Shown here: positions 24,441-32,949 of the stretch, one piece after another
Layout: each line of letters starts with the position of its first letter
Position numbering within the stretch: position 1 is the first letter of the stretch
Source: Ramlibacter sp.
GTDB lineage: Bacteria; Pseudomonadota; Gammaproteobacteria; Burkholderiales; Burkholderiaceae_C
DNA: 54,561 bases
NCBI GenBank assembly: GCA_029237735.1
Contig: JAQZBU010000021.1
Span: 1 to 54,561 of the forward strand
Direction: 5' to 3'
The notes under the pieces: generated by a model
Seen by the model: the letters and a program-made list of their open reading frames with translations, nothing else
Told to the model about the DNA's origin: nothing
Databases searched by the model: none
Program-made: the position numbers and the translations under genes

Positions 24441-26561
24441 TCAGGTGCCAAGGCTCTTCCCTCGCCTGATGGCTTCGGCGGCGCGGGCGTCTTTGGTCAG
24501 CCATGCCCTGCCTGGGAGGACGCCCATCAGCGCGCGCTGCGCCCTGGAACGCCACTTTGCCTTTGTGGGGTCGTGGTGGTCTCCGCGTTTTTTGGAAGCC
24601 ACGCCGTCACGCCGCCACGGCTGCGGATCGGGTCCTTCCTCCTTCTTGGGAAACTCCGGCCGAGGCTTCGGCCTCTGGGCTTCCGGGACGCGGGTGTTGC
24701 GTGGCTTGGCGCGCGCGGGCTGCGATTGCGCAAGCCTGGCATCCGCCGCGGCTGATGAAGATGAAGATGAAGATGAAGATGAAGATGACGACGAAGACGA
24801 AGACATGCCCTGGCTCGTGTCAGGGCGCTTGATCTCGGCTTCGTTATCCGGGTTTGGATCAGACTCCGGGTCGGAATCGGACTCTTCGGTGCCAGGCTTC
24901 CACTCCAATGCCAATGTGCCTTTATGGTCTATTCCCAACGCGTCGCGCACTCCGTTGTCCATCTCGTTGTCCAGCAAACCCACATCCAGGCCTTCCTCGG
25001 CCTCGAATATTGGAATCACCATCCACAAAGGCATGTCCAAGAACTTCGGGTCATCGGACCGCGGCGAGTTCTTGAACCGCTCCAGGCGCGCGGCATTTTT
25101 GTCGAGCGCCGGGTAGGCGTTGGCCAACGCCCACCCCCAGCCCTCGCCTCGAGGCTCCTCCCGCGCACTCCTCTCGTTGAACACTGAAGTCATTCTGGTG
25201 ATGCCTGAGTCCACCTCGCCGAAAAACTTTCCGACATGGAGCACGAGGTCCAGGTGCTCCCGGTCAAGGTACACGTGCGCCAGCACGGTTTCGTCCATAT
25301 TGGCCAGTAGCAGCGCGCACGGTCGCGCCACGTTGGGGTTCTCGCCGGACAGTTCCTCAAACGCCCCCTGAACCGCGTCAGCCGCAACGGCTGCGCAGGC
25401 CTTGTCCGTGCGGATGGCATGGCGGATGTCCAGCAGATCGAATCCCTGCTCGAGCTCGCCCGTCAGCGTCTCATCATCGGGTGCCGCCAGAATACCGTCA
25501 AGCTTGTGCCTGACGTCTTCCGGGCTGAGCAAGCGCAGCGGACGATCTGTGCGAAAGCGCCACCCCGCTTCCGTCCCTTCGTCGGCCATGAGCATGTTAC
25601 TCGCCATATAACTCGGCCCATCACTTGACCCATCACTTGGCGCTTTGCGTTGCGCTTGCGGGCGCCCCATACCGCGCGCAAGCAGTGCGGCTCCAACACC
25701 GACGCCGAGGCCCAGCGGCAGGTCAGACATCAAGGTCATCAGTACACCAGCAGCGAGCCCGACGCCTGCAGGAAAGAGGCCGGCGCTCATAGGCCCCAGG
25801 CGCATTGCAAGCTGCCCGCAGCAATCTTCGCGGCGAGTCTGCCGACTCTGCCCTGTATCGGGTGGTGCGTCCCTTGGCGGAGCATTTTCAACTCGCTTCA
25901 CGTAGGCATTCACCAAGTTGAAGCGGGCGACCACCCGCTCGTGGATTTGCTCCACGGAGTTCGTGATGACCTCTAGCGATAGCTCCCTGTGCTGCCCCAG
26001 AACCGTGCTGACGGCCTCCCGCGCAGCGTTCTCCCAAAGCGAGCGCGCGTCCGCAGCCTGGGATACATCGCTGTGCTTCCTCATGAGGCCATCAACAACC
26101 ACTTGGACAACCCTCTCATAGATGTCGGAGCGCTTCCCCTCTAACAAATCATGGCCTGCTCGAATTGGGACAGGCACGACAGCTTCTTGCTTTTTGGCGC
26201 CCTTTACAGATTCGACAATCAGTTTCTTGAACTCCGTCGAAATGTCATTGTGAAACATCTTTAAGACTTGGGGCTGCACCTCCTGACCCGGCCCCAGCAC
26301 GTTGTAGAGGGCCTTCAATGCCAATGACTCGAGCCATTCTTGATCTTCAGGACTTGAATTTGCAGGGAAGCCTGGTTTGTTGGCTTCCCGCTTAACGATC
26401 CCCTTGGCAAGTTGCGCGCGCAAGTCGGTCTGGCCTTGTGCTGACCCCGTGCCCTCGCTGCCGACAACGGCCGAAGTCCCTGTATTGGGCGTCACAACCG
26501 GCTTTTGCACTGCCGCATTGCGAACCCCCGGCAGGCGGGTATTGGAGGCCCCACTAGCCAT
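24441..26561 (-). CDS. Candidate type III effector with hydrophobic hairpin and poly-Ser tract, chaperone-linked
   Basis: 706 residues, family not recognised. The N-terminus is Ser/Thr/Gly/Ala-rich and disordered (MASGASNTRLPGVRNAAVQK). A mostly helical part follows to about 225. Then come two adjacent hydrophobic stretches (about 255-278 and 280-297, separated by SDLP), enough for a membrane hairpin. A folded region (about 310-540) leads to an acidic tail (EESDSDPESDPNPDNEAE), a run of 17 serines (587-603) and a basic Pro/Arg-rich C-terminus. The start ATG lies inside the end of the CesT-like chaperone gene, an 8-base overlap usual for chaperone-effector pairs. Base composition is visibly less GC-rich in its 5' half than in flanking genes. 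Effector or translocator role is inferred from the chaperone, promoter box and composition. Confidence 0.6.
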   Translation of the reverse strand: MASGASNTRLPGVRNAAVQKPVVTPNTGTSAVVGSEGTGSAQGQTDLRAQLAKGIVKREANKPGFPANSSPEDQEWLESLALKALYNVLGPGQEVQPQVLKMFHNDISTEFKKLIVESVKGAKKQEAVVPVPIRAGHDLLEGKRSDIYERVVQVVVDGLMRKHSDVSQAADARSLWENAAREAVSTVLGQHRELSLEVITNSVEQIHERVVARFNLVNAYVKRVENAPPRDAPPDTGQSRQTRREDCCGQLAMRLGPMSAGLFPAGVGLAAGVLMTLMSDLPLGLGVGVGAALLARGMGRPQAQRKAPSDGSSDGPSYMASNMLMADEGTEAGWRFRTDRPLRLLSPEDVRHKLDGILAAPDDETLTGELEQGFDLLDIRHAIRTDKACAAVAADAVQGAFEELSGENPNVARPCALLLANMDETVLAHVYLDREHLDLVLHVGKFFGEVDSGITRMTSVFNERSAREEPRGEGWGWALANAYPALDKNAARLERFKNSPRSDDPKFLDMPLWMVIPIFEAEEGLDVGLLDNEMDNGVRDALGIDHKGTLALEWKPGTEESDSDPESDPNPDNEAEIKRPDTSQGMSSSSSSSSSSSSSSSSSAAADARLAQSQPARAKPRNTRVPEAQRPKPRPEFPKKEEGPDPQPWRRDGVASKKRGDHHDPTKAKWRSRAQRALMGVLPGRAWLTKDARAAEAIRRGKSLGT
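24753..24803. repeat. Hexanucleotide microsatellite coding for poly-serine
   Basis: Five exact GATGAA units (24754-24783 on the plus strand) continue into degenerate GAC/GAA triplets to 24803. Read on the minus strand this is TCA/TCT/TCG, 17 consecutive serine codons. Change in unit number would keep the frame and alter tract length. Confidence 0.9.
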
Positions 26562-26970
26562 CTTGACGCTCCCGCAGGATTTCGCGCCATGCCTGCAGCA
26601 CGTGCGTCATGTTGGCCAGCACCCCGCAAATGCGTGAGACCTCCAGTTCCGCTGCCGGCATTTCAAACATCATCACGACCGGGCCGGGCACGCGCCCAAG
26701 GGCCATGCGCACGCCCCCGGTCTGGGTCCACAGGTAGTTGTACTGCAGCAGCATTTCATACAGTTGGGACCGCGCGTCGTCGGCTACCGCTGCAATGTCT
26801 GCCTGGATCACGATCGTGCCCGCCTCGGCGTTGGGCTCGATGTCAAACCTCGTTTCACTGTCGAACGTGAAGCGCCATGCACCCGACTCGTCGTCATGCG
26901 ATGAAGATTGCAGCCCAAGCAGGCCAGCGGCCTCCTTGAGCGCGAGGTGCGCTGGTTTCGCAGAATTCAC
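26554..26970 (-). CDS. CesT-family type III secretion chaperone
   Basis: 138 residues from the GTG at 26970 (GTG-AAT-TCT). The in-frame ATG at 27027 lies upstream of the promoter box and is unlikely to be used. Layout is that of CesT/SycE class I chaperones: N-terminal helix (LALKEAAGLLGL), strand regions FTFDSETRFDIEP and GTIVIQADIA, then LYEMLLQYNYLWTQTGG, RVPGPVVMMFEMP and a C-terminal amphipathic helix LANMTHVLQAWREIL. Acidic overall. The end overlaps the effector start by eight bases, so the two are co-translated. A homodimer would bind the effector's N-terminal region and deliver it to a type III ATPase. No secretion-apparatus gene is in the window. Confidence 0.75.
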   Translation of the reverse strand: MNSAKPAHLALKEAAGLLGLQSSSHDDESGAWRFTFDSETRFDIEPNAEAGTIVIQADIAAVADDARSQLYEMLLQYNYLWTQTGGVRMALGRVPGPVVMMFEMPAAELEVSRICGVLANMTHVLQAWREILRERQDG

Positions 26971-26974
26971 GGGT

Positions 26975-26985
26975 CTGACCCTTTC
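26975..26985 (-). promoter_or_regulatory. Ribosome-site region shared with another effector gene
   Basis: Minus strand GAAAGGGTCAG, four bases before the GTG at 26970. The identical 11 bases stand four bases before the ATG at 31833. AAAGGG is a plausible Shine-Dalgarno site and supports the GTG start. Confidence 0.6.
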
Positions 26986-26997
26986 AAGTTCATCCCA

Positions 26998-27025
26998 TGA
27001 GTAACAAACGCGCCTTGCGCGTTCC
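26998..27025 (-). promoter_or_regulatory. hrp-box-like ECF promoter of the chaperone-effector operon
   Basis: Minus strand GGAACG, 15 bases, TTACTCA. Ends 27 bases before the GTG start at 26970. It lies between the katE stop (27052) and the chaperone gene. Matches the boxes at 3616-3643 and 31872-31899 in sequence and spacing. Confidence 0.65.
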
Positions 27026-27051
27026 ACACACTTCCGGCCATGATGACCGCG

Positions 27052-29493
27052 TCAAACCTTCGGCGGATCGGTTTCCCGACCCCAGTTGCGGTGCTTCGCA
27101 ATCGCCTCCACGAACTGCGAAGCCAGCGCCGGCGCATCGGCATCGCCCCCGACCAGCAGGGCACTGTCGCCTTTGCCGTTGGCCAACTCCAGCGGCAGCC
27201 CGGCGGCCTCCAGCAACTGCCGTGAAGCGCCCAATGCCAGGATTGCCTTGCAGTGCCGGAAGTGGTCCTTGATGAATTCCATGGTGTGCCCATCCGCCGC
27301 AAGTGCCGCGACGGCCGATTCAGCTCCGGGCAGTGCCAGTGCATCGAAGAGGAATCCCGGTTCGTTCTCGAGCGACGCGTCCGCGTCGAGCATCTCGCCG
27401 CCGGAGGTTTCGACAGGCCCGATGCGCGGCGCAACCAGGCGCGCGACTGCGCCCTGCTCGACCAGCGTCGCCTGTAGCTGCGAGACGGCGGCGCCGTCCA
27501 CCCCCGCAGCCACCAGGAGTGCGATCTTGCGGCCGCGGATGGAGCCGTCGCCCGGCCGCGCCATCAGCGACAAGGCGGGCGACACGGTGACTTCGGGCTT
27601 CGCGGGTTTTGGCAGCGCTCGCGGCATCGGGTCTGGCAACGGGTTCATGCCCAGGCCGTCGGCCACCTTGCGCGCAAGGTCCTCTGACGCGTTGCGCAGC
27701 GACGCGACCATGCGCTCGCGTATCGCAGGCACCGTCACCTTGGACAGCTCGAAGCGGAAGGCCGCGGCGATGTGTGCCTGCTCCACGGGCGTCTGGCTTT
27801 CGTAGAACAGCGTCGCCTGCGTGTAGTGGTCCGCGAACTTCTCGGGCTTGGCACGCACCTTGTCCTGCTCGCGCTCGCGGATGCGCAGCGGCACGGAGAC
27901 GAAGCCCTGCTGCGCGCCGGCCTGGAACGGGCAGCCGCCACCCAGTGAATTGGGCTCGTATGCGACGCGCCCGCGATGGATGGCTTGCCGGTGCATGCCG
28001 TCGCGCTGGTTGTTGTGCACTTGCGCGATGGGCGCGTTGATGGGGATCTCGTGAAAGTTGGGGCCGCCCAGGCGAGAAATCTGCGTATCCACGTACGAGT
28101 GGATGCGGCCCGCCAGCAGGGGATCGTTGGAGAAGTCGATGCCGGGGACGACATGTGCGGTGCAGAACGCGACCTGCTCGGTTTCGGCGAAGAAGTTGTC
28201 GGGGTTGCGATTGAGCACCATGCGGCCGACGGGACGCAGCGGAACCAACTCCTCGGGGATGATCTTGGTCGAGTCGAGGATGTCGAAGCTGAACTTTTCG
28301 GCCTGCTCCTCCGTGAAAACCTGAACGGCCAACTCGTACTCCGGGTAGTTGCCGCTTTCGATGCGCTCCCAGAGATCGCGACGGTGGAAATCCGGATCGG
28401 CTCCCGAGATCTTCACCGCTTCATCCCACGCCAGCGAGTGCGTGCCGGCCACCGGGTTCCAGTGGAACTTGACGAAGACCGATTCGCCCGCATCGTTGAC
28501 GAAGCGATAGCTGTGCACGCCGAAGCCCTGCATCGTGGCGAAGCTGCGCGGGATGGCGCGGTCGGACATTACCCACATCAGCATGTGTGTGGACTCCGGC
28601 ATGAGCGAGACGAAATCCCAGAAGGTGTCGTGCGCGCTGGCCGCCTGCGGCATCTGGTGGTGCGGCTCGGGCTTGACGGCATGGACCAGGTCCGGGAACT
28701 TGATCGCGTCCTGGATGAAGAAGACGGGGATGTTGTTGCCCACCAGGTCCCAGTTGCCCTCGTCCGTGTAGAACTTTACCGCGAAGCCGCGTACGTCGCG
28801 AGCCGTGTCCTTGGAGCCGCGCTCGCCTTGCACCGTCGAGAACCGCACGAAGACGGGCGTGATCTTGCCGGTCTCCTTGAATGGCGCGGCCTTCGTGAGG
28901 TCCGTCAGCGGCTCGTAGCACTCGAAGAATCCGTGAGCGCCCGAGCCGCGCGCATGGACGATGCGCTCGGGGATGCGCTCGTGGTCGAAGTGCGTGATCT
29001 TCTCGCGCAGGATGAAGTCTTCCAGCAGCACGGGCCCGCGCTCGCCCGCTTTCAGCGAATTCTGGTTGTCCGCGATGGCCACGCCCTGGTTGGTGGTCAG
29101 CGCCTGCCCGGTTGAATCGACACGCACGCGGTCCAGCGGCTCGATGGTGGCGTTCACACCGGGGGGCGCCATGCTGCCGGTTTTCTCGCTGCCGTTGTCC
29201 TCCGACAGCGTGCTGCCCGTGGCTGCCGATGAAGCTGGGTCAGCCGTCTGGCCAGCCGGCGGGTTCAGGCCGTTGCGCGCGCCGTGCTCGGCGGCCTTGG
29301 TGGCGTTGTAGGGAAAGGCCGCGGCCAAGTCCTGCACTTCCGCCATCTTCTGCGCGGGAAGGTCATTGGGTGCTGCGGAGGCGGGAGAAATCTGGCTGGG
29401 CCCGCTGTCGGTGTTGCGTGCAGCCGATTTGGCGGCCGCCTTTTTCGGGTTGGCCATATTGCGGCCGGAGGTGGGCGGAGTCGATTTGGGCAT
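27052..29493 (-). CDS. katE: Monofunctional catalase, large-subunit type (HPII)
   Basis: 813 residues, clade 2 catalase that decomposes hydrogen peroxide. A disordered, Ala/Lys-rich N-terminal arm of about 115 residues is followed by the core with distal H180 in [19 protein letters not shown] and [22 protein letters not shown] written in parts ([17 protein letters not shown]), then [12 protein letters not shown] and [13 protein letters not shown]. The last 160 or so residues form the DJ-1/PfpI-like domain ([17 protein letters not shown]). A second in-frame ATG is at codon 13; neither has a good ribosome site. The stop is 27 bases from the adjacent promoter box of the effector islet. Confidence 0.96.
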   Translation of the reverse strand: MPKSTPPTSGRNMANPKKAAAKSAARNTDSGPSQISPASAAPNDLPAQKMAEVQDLAAAFPYNATKAAEHGARNGLNPPAGQTADPASSAATGSTLSEDNGSEKTGSMAPPGVNATIEPLDRVRVDSTGQALTTNQGVAIADNQNSLKAGERGPVLLEDFILREKITHFDHERIPERIVHARGSGAHGFFECYEPLTDLTKAAPFKETGKITPVFVRFSTVQGERGSKDTARDVRGFAVKFYTDEGNWDLVGNNIPVFFIQDAIKFPDLVHAVKPEPHHQMPQAASAHDTFWDFVSLMPESTHMLMWVMSDRAIPRSFATMQGFGVHSYRFVNDAGESVFVKFHWNPVAGTHSLAWDEAVKISGADPDFHRRDLWERIESGNYPEYELAVQVFTEEQAEKFSFDILDSTKIIPEELVPLRPVGRMVLNRNPDNFFAETEQVAFCTAHVVPGIDFSNDPLLAGRIHSYVDTQISRLGGPNFHEIPINAPIAQVHNNQRDGMHRQAIHRGRVAYEPNSLGGGCPFQAGAQQGFVSVPLRIREREQDKVRAKPEKFADHYTQATLFYESQTPVEQAHIAAAFRFELSKVTVPAIRERMVASLRNASEDLARKVADGLGMNPLPDPMPRALPKPAKPEVTVSPALSLMARPGDGSIRGRKIALLVAAGVDGAAVSQLQATLVEQGAVARLVAPRIGPVETSGGEMLDADASLENEPGFLFDALALPGAESAVAALAADGHTMEFIKDHFRHCKAILALGASRQLLEAAGLPLELANGKGDSALLVGGDADAPALASQFVEAIAKHRNWGRETDPPKV

Positions 29494-29602
29494 CGGTAAT
29501 CGTTGGTGAGGGTTGACGGCGAAATTGCCGTTGCCTCACGCTACCGAGCCCGGATGTGCACCCCTGTAGGACTTTGCCGCTTCCCCTCGGCCGTAAGTTG
29601 GG

Positions 29603-30346
29603 CTACCTCAGCCGAGAAGCCAGGGTCACCAAGCCGATCAGTATCGGTTGGTGCAGGATGTACCAGGAAAGGCTCCAGCGGCCCATCCATGCAAGCGGCG
29701 CGACCGACCGGGGCAGCGGGCGTTGCAACGCGGCACGCCGGTGCGCAAGCAGCCATTGCCCGGCAGCGACGCCCCACCACATCACGCCCAGCCACGGAAA
29801 CACAGGAACGTAGTCTTCGGTAATCGGCTTGCGGCTGATGAGGCCCAGCCAGTTCCATGCGGGCAGGTTCAGGAAATCCAGTAGCGGCCATTGCATGTGG
29901 GCCCACGCCGCCAAAGGTTTCAACGCAATCGCCAAGGCGCCGGCCACCCACAGCCACTGGCCCCAGCCGGCGCTCAGGCGAACGACGACAAGCATCACGG
30001 CAATGCCATGCAGCACGCCGAAGTAAATGAAGCTCTTCGGAAACATCCACCACGAGCCGGCAGTGACCAGCAGCGCGCAGCCCGCGATCTGCGCCCAGCG
30101 TTTCCAGAAGCGTGGCCAGCTCTGGCCCTGGGTCACCGCGACGGCCTGGCCTAGCCCCGCGCAGAAGAGGAACAGGCTGACGATCGCGGTGCGCTGCAAG
30201 ATCCAGAACGGATCTGTGTAGAAGTTCTGCTTGAGCCAACCCGCATGGTTCAGGTCGAAGCAGAAGTGGTAGACCGTCATCCACACGATCGCTGCCCCGC
30301 GCAGCGTGTCTATCGTGTCGTAGCGTTGGCTTTGGCGTGCGGGCAT
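29603..30346 (-). CDS. DUF1624 (heparan-alpha-glucosaminide N-acetyltransferase-like) membrane protein
   Basis: 247 residues from MPARQSQRYDTIDTLRGAAI. Seven or more membrane helices. The N-terminal motif RYDTIDTLRGAAIVWMTVYHFCFDLNH, seen here as TLRGAAIVWMTVYHFCFDL, and the C-terminal MGRWSLSWYILHQPILIGL belong to the acyltransferase-type DUF1624 family. Substrate unknown in bacteria. No operon partner is evident: katE is 109 bases downstream and the next gene upstream is an effector candidate. Confidence 0.88.
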   Translation of the reverse strand: MPARQSQRYDTIDTLRGAAIVWMTVYHFCFDLNHAGWLKQNFYTDPFWILQRTAIVSLFLFCAGLGQAVAVTQGQSWPRFWKRWAQIAGCALLVTAGSWWMFPKSFIYFGVLHGIAVMLVVVRLSAGWGQWLWVAGALAIALKPLAAWAHMQWPLLDFLNLPAWNWLGLISRKPITEDYVPVFPWLGVMWWGVAAGQWLLAHRRAALQRPLPRSVAPLAWMGRWSLSWYILHQPILIGLVTLASRLR

Positions 30347-30432
30347 CGCCGCGAGTTTAGGGCCTGCTCCGCATTCGGCAAGCTTGGCGACGAAGGCCAG
30401 GCGGTGCTGCGTACTGCATCCTGCGTGCTGCG

Positions 30433-31833
30433 CTAGGACCAACTCCGCTCATAAATTTCTGCTGCCAGCCCATCTAAACCGGGTAATCCTTCCAATTCGT
30501 CCAGAAGATGCAGCATCAATAAGCTGTCCTCGCCTATATCGCGTTTGATGTCGTCTACCAGTTTGAATGCGAAATCCTTTAGGCACTTCTTCGCATCAGG
30601 AGCCATCTTGGGTCCGTCCGCCAGCAGAAACTCTACACGCTCTCGGAGCCGATCCTCGCCCGTGTGGGCACGAATGGGCCCGGTGCCGCCTGGGTGGTCG
30701 AAACAGTACTTGAGCACCCTGCTCATTTCAGCGCGCATTTCCGGATCTTTGTGCGTGACACGCATTTCGTTCAGGCCTGCCCCCAATCTCGCAAATAGCG
30801 CGACCTCGCCAGGGCCGCCGTGGAGCAGGATCTGGTCGATCAGCATGGCCACCTCCGCCATCAGCAGGCGGCCGCTCAAATGCGAGGCCTGAAGCGGCAA
30901 AAGCTCTTCCACAAATTTGTCGATTGAAATGGACAGTTTCGCAACATTCTCAACAAGCTCAGTCGTACGACCAAGCCCCTGCACTCCCTTGGCTGGATTG
31001 AGGAAAGTTGCTGCTGCCTGTTCAGTTGCGGGTTCCACGTGCACGTTCAAAGGCGGCAATGTGACCCTGGTTGACTCTGCAGCGCGGAGGCTGGCGACGT
31101 CGCTGGGGCTCGGGCCGGCGCTCTGGCTGAAGCTGAAGCTGGAGCTCGCAGCACCTTCGCTTCTGGGCGGGGGCAAATCCATATCCATGAGATGAACCCC
31201 TAACAGCTCACACACGTGCGGATCGGAATGGGTTATCTTGACGCCAAGCAAGCAATGGTAGAGCTCACCCGAAAGGCGCTCTTTGAACGGTGCGGGCCCT
31301 CCAGCGATCTGCCAAACCAAACCGTCGGAACGGTTCAACAAAAACGTCGCGTGTTCGAGATCTGCAGTCCCGAAATCCCTCCCTAGATGCTCGATACTTT
31401 CGGAAATAAAAATAGCTTCACGGGCGCTCAGGGCTAAATCCTTGGCGTCGGCAAATACACCAGGAAACTGGGCGTCAAGCGCAGTCACTGCGGCATTGAT
31501 GTCAGCGAGCGCCGCTAGCTTGTCTGAGACGCTCTTGGTCGTCAAAGCCACAAGGCTGTGCTGCAGCTCGCAAAAGTTTCGCGCAGCCTCAAAGCGGCTT
31601 CCTTTTCCTTCTTGCGCGCGCATTTCGAGGCCGCCAATGTCTATCCGGATCGATTGGCGAAACTCTTCGGCCGCGGACTTTAGCCTGACGGGCGCGTCCC
31701 CGTTACCAGATCCGTTATGGGTGTCGGTGCGCTTGGTGGGCGCACGCGCCGCAACCGCGCCGGGCTGTGTCAGTCCCGACCGGGGTGAAGGATAACGGGC
31801 TGGTTGGCTTGGATATTTGGGGACTTGGGGCAT
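30433..31833 (-). CDS. Candidate type III effector, single-gene islet
   Basis: 466 residues, family not recognised. Residues 1-50 are Pro/Ser/Thr/Gly-rich (MPQVPKYPSQPARYPSPRSG) and look like a secretion signal region. A helical domain (about 52-215) is followed by a Ser/Pro-rich linker (EGAASSSFSFSQSAGPSPSD) and a second helical domain with no cysteine-rich or enzymatic motif I can name. Base composition is clearly lower in GC than the neighbouring katE, DUF2189 and purL genes. The start at 31833 has GAAAGGGTCAG four bases upstream and an hrp-box-like element at 31872-31899. Stop is 87 bases before the DUF1624 gene. Role inferred from promoter and composition. Confidence 0.55.
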   Translation of the reverse strand: MPQVPKYPSQPARYPSPRSGLTQPGAVAARAPTKRTDTHNGSGNGDAPVRLKSAAEEFRQSIRIDIGGLEMRAQEGKGSRFEAARNFCELQHSLVALTTKSVSDKLAALADINAAVTALDAQFPGVFADAKDLALSAREAIFISESIEHLGRDFGTADLEHATFLLNRSDGLVWQIAGGPAPFKERLSGELYHCLLGVKITHSDPHVCELLGVHLMDMDLPPPRSEGAASSSFSFSQSAGPSPSDVASLRAAESTRVTLPPLNVHVEPATEQAAATFLNPAKGVQGLGRTTELVENVAKLSISIDKFVEELLPLQASHLSGRLLMAEVAMLIDQILLHGGPGEVALFARLGAGLNEMRVTHKDPEMRAEMSRVLKYCFDHPGGTGPIRAHTGEDRLRERVEFLLADGPKMAPDAKKCLKDFAFKLVDDIKRDIGEDSLLMLHLLDELEGLPGLDGLAAEIYERSWS

Positions 31834-31837
31834 GGTG

Positions 31838-31848
31838 CTGACCCTTTC
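31838..31848 (-). promoter_or_regulatory. Ribosome-site region shared with the chaperone gene
   Basis: Minus strand GAAAGGGTCAG, four bases before the ATG at 31833; identical in sequence and position to 26975-26985. Confidence 0.6.
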
Positions 31849-31871
31849 GAGCTGTCTACAGTTGGCTTAGT

Positions 31872-31899
31872 TTGGTAACAAGAGCCGGACTGTCGTTCC
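31872..31899 (-). promoter_or_regulatory. hrp-box-like ECF promoter of the 466-residue effector candidate
   Basis: Minus strand GGAACG, 15 bases, TTACCAA. Ends 38 bases before the start codon at 31833. Third exact member of the GGAAC-N15-GTTACNNA set in this window. Confidence 0.65.
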
Positions 31900-32138
31900 A
31901 ATCTGCCCGCCAGGAACGGCAAAGGCTTGCCATCGATTCCGGCCTGGAACGCCCGCTGAATGTCCCCTTAAGCGGGCGGCTCATGTCATTGCGTGCGTTT
32001 CGCGCGGGCGTGCATCTGGGCCGGGGTGGCTTCGGCCCAGCGCGCAGACCTCTTCACGCCGTGGGCCTCAACGGACCCACCCGCCCGCTGATCATCACCC
32101 GCTCGAACCACCGCGAAAATGGTTCCCAAAAAACGCGT
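31900..32138. other. Non-coding stretch between effector islet and DUF2189 gene
   Basis: Together with the leader of the preceding gene this makes a 305-base gap. It holds an 8-bp hairpin, CGCCCGCT/AGCGGGCG (31950-31978), without a T-run. No supported gene was found. A minus-strand frame of about 48 codons ending WAEATPAQMHARAKRTQ just above the hairpin has no ATG or ribosome site and may be a gene remnant. Confidence 0.5.
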
Positions 32139-32933
32139 TCAGCCCGCCGGCATGCGCCAGGCGAAGCTTCCGCGATAGGCGTGCCAGGTGGCGTGGCCGA
32201 GCCACGGCCCGACCAGCAGCAAGCCGAAAGCCCAGGGCAACATCACCGCACCGAGCACCAACGCGACGATGAGCGCGCCCCAGGCCAGCATGACGCCCGT
32301 GGAGGTGGCCACCACCTGGATGCTGGCAAGCCCGGCGGTGATGGCGTCGGTGTCGCGGTCCAGGATCATGGGGATGGAGACGACGCAGGTGGAGAAAACC
32401 AGTGCCGCGAAAATGCCGCCCACCAGCAGGTAGACGGCGATGAATTCCCAGTTCTGCGGATTGAACACCGCCTGCATCACCGTCGCCGTGGTCGGCAACC
32501 CGCCGGTGTTGAAGAACACGGCGAAGACCACCAGCGATGCGCGGCCCCAGAGTAGCTCCAGCAGCAGCATCACCAACACCAGCATCCCCATCGCGCCAAG
32601 GTGCCCGTCCCAGCAGGTCAGGGACTCGCCCAGGCTCTGCGGCAGGCCCAGCTCGCGCCGCCGGCTCACCTCGTAAAGGCCCATCGCGAGGAACGGGCCA
32701 ACGAGGAAGCAGCCGGAAACGAACGAGAGTGTGTATTGAGGAATCTTGCCGAACACCGCGCCCAGGATGACCGCCATCAGCCAGAAGCAAACGCCGTAGA
32801 AGAACGAGATGCCGGGGGCCGCGCGCAGATCGAGCCAGCCCGCGCGAAGCCAGCGCAGCGGGTCCAACAAGCGCAGCGGCACGAGCTCGCGCACTGGCTT
32901 GTTCGCCTCACGAGCCGCTGCTTCCGTGGCCAT
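32139..32933 (-). CDS. DUF2189 integral membrane protein
   Basis: 264 residues with about six membrane helices. The N-terminus is cytoplasmic and basic. The family core GCFLVGPFLAMGLYEVSRRRELG and the C-terminal LPWAFGLLLVGPWLGHATWHAYRG (both seen here in parts) are characteristic of DUF2189 proteins. Function unknown. It follows purL on the same strand after 16 bases and is probably co-transcribed. Confidence 0.9.
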   Translation of the reverse strand: MATEAAAREANKPVRELVPLRLLDPLRWLRAGWLDLRAAPGISFFYGVCFWLMAVILGAVFGKIPQYTLSFVSGCFLVGPFLAMGLYEVSRRRELGLPQSLGESLTCWDGHLGAMGMLVLVMLLLELLWGRASLVVFAVFFNTGGLPTTATVMQAVFNPQNWEFIAVYLLVGGIFAALVFSTCVVSIPMILDRDTDAITAGLASIQVVATSTGVMLAWGALIVALVLGAVMLPWAFGLLLVGPWLGHATWHAYRGSFAWRMPAG

Positions 32934-32949
32934 TCGTATATCCCTCCCG

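Noticed and set aside
26971..27027. ATG start at 27027 for the CesT-like chaperone
   Set aside because: It would lie upstream of the hrp-like box; the GTG at 26970 has AAAGGG at good spacing and begins at the first chaperone helix.
31950..31978. Hairpin CGCCCGCT/AGCGGGCG as an intrinsic terminator
   Set aside because: No T-run on either strand and a 13-base loop, so termination cannot be claimed.
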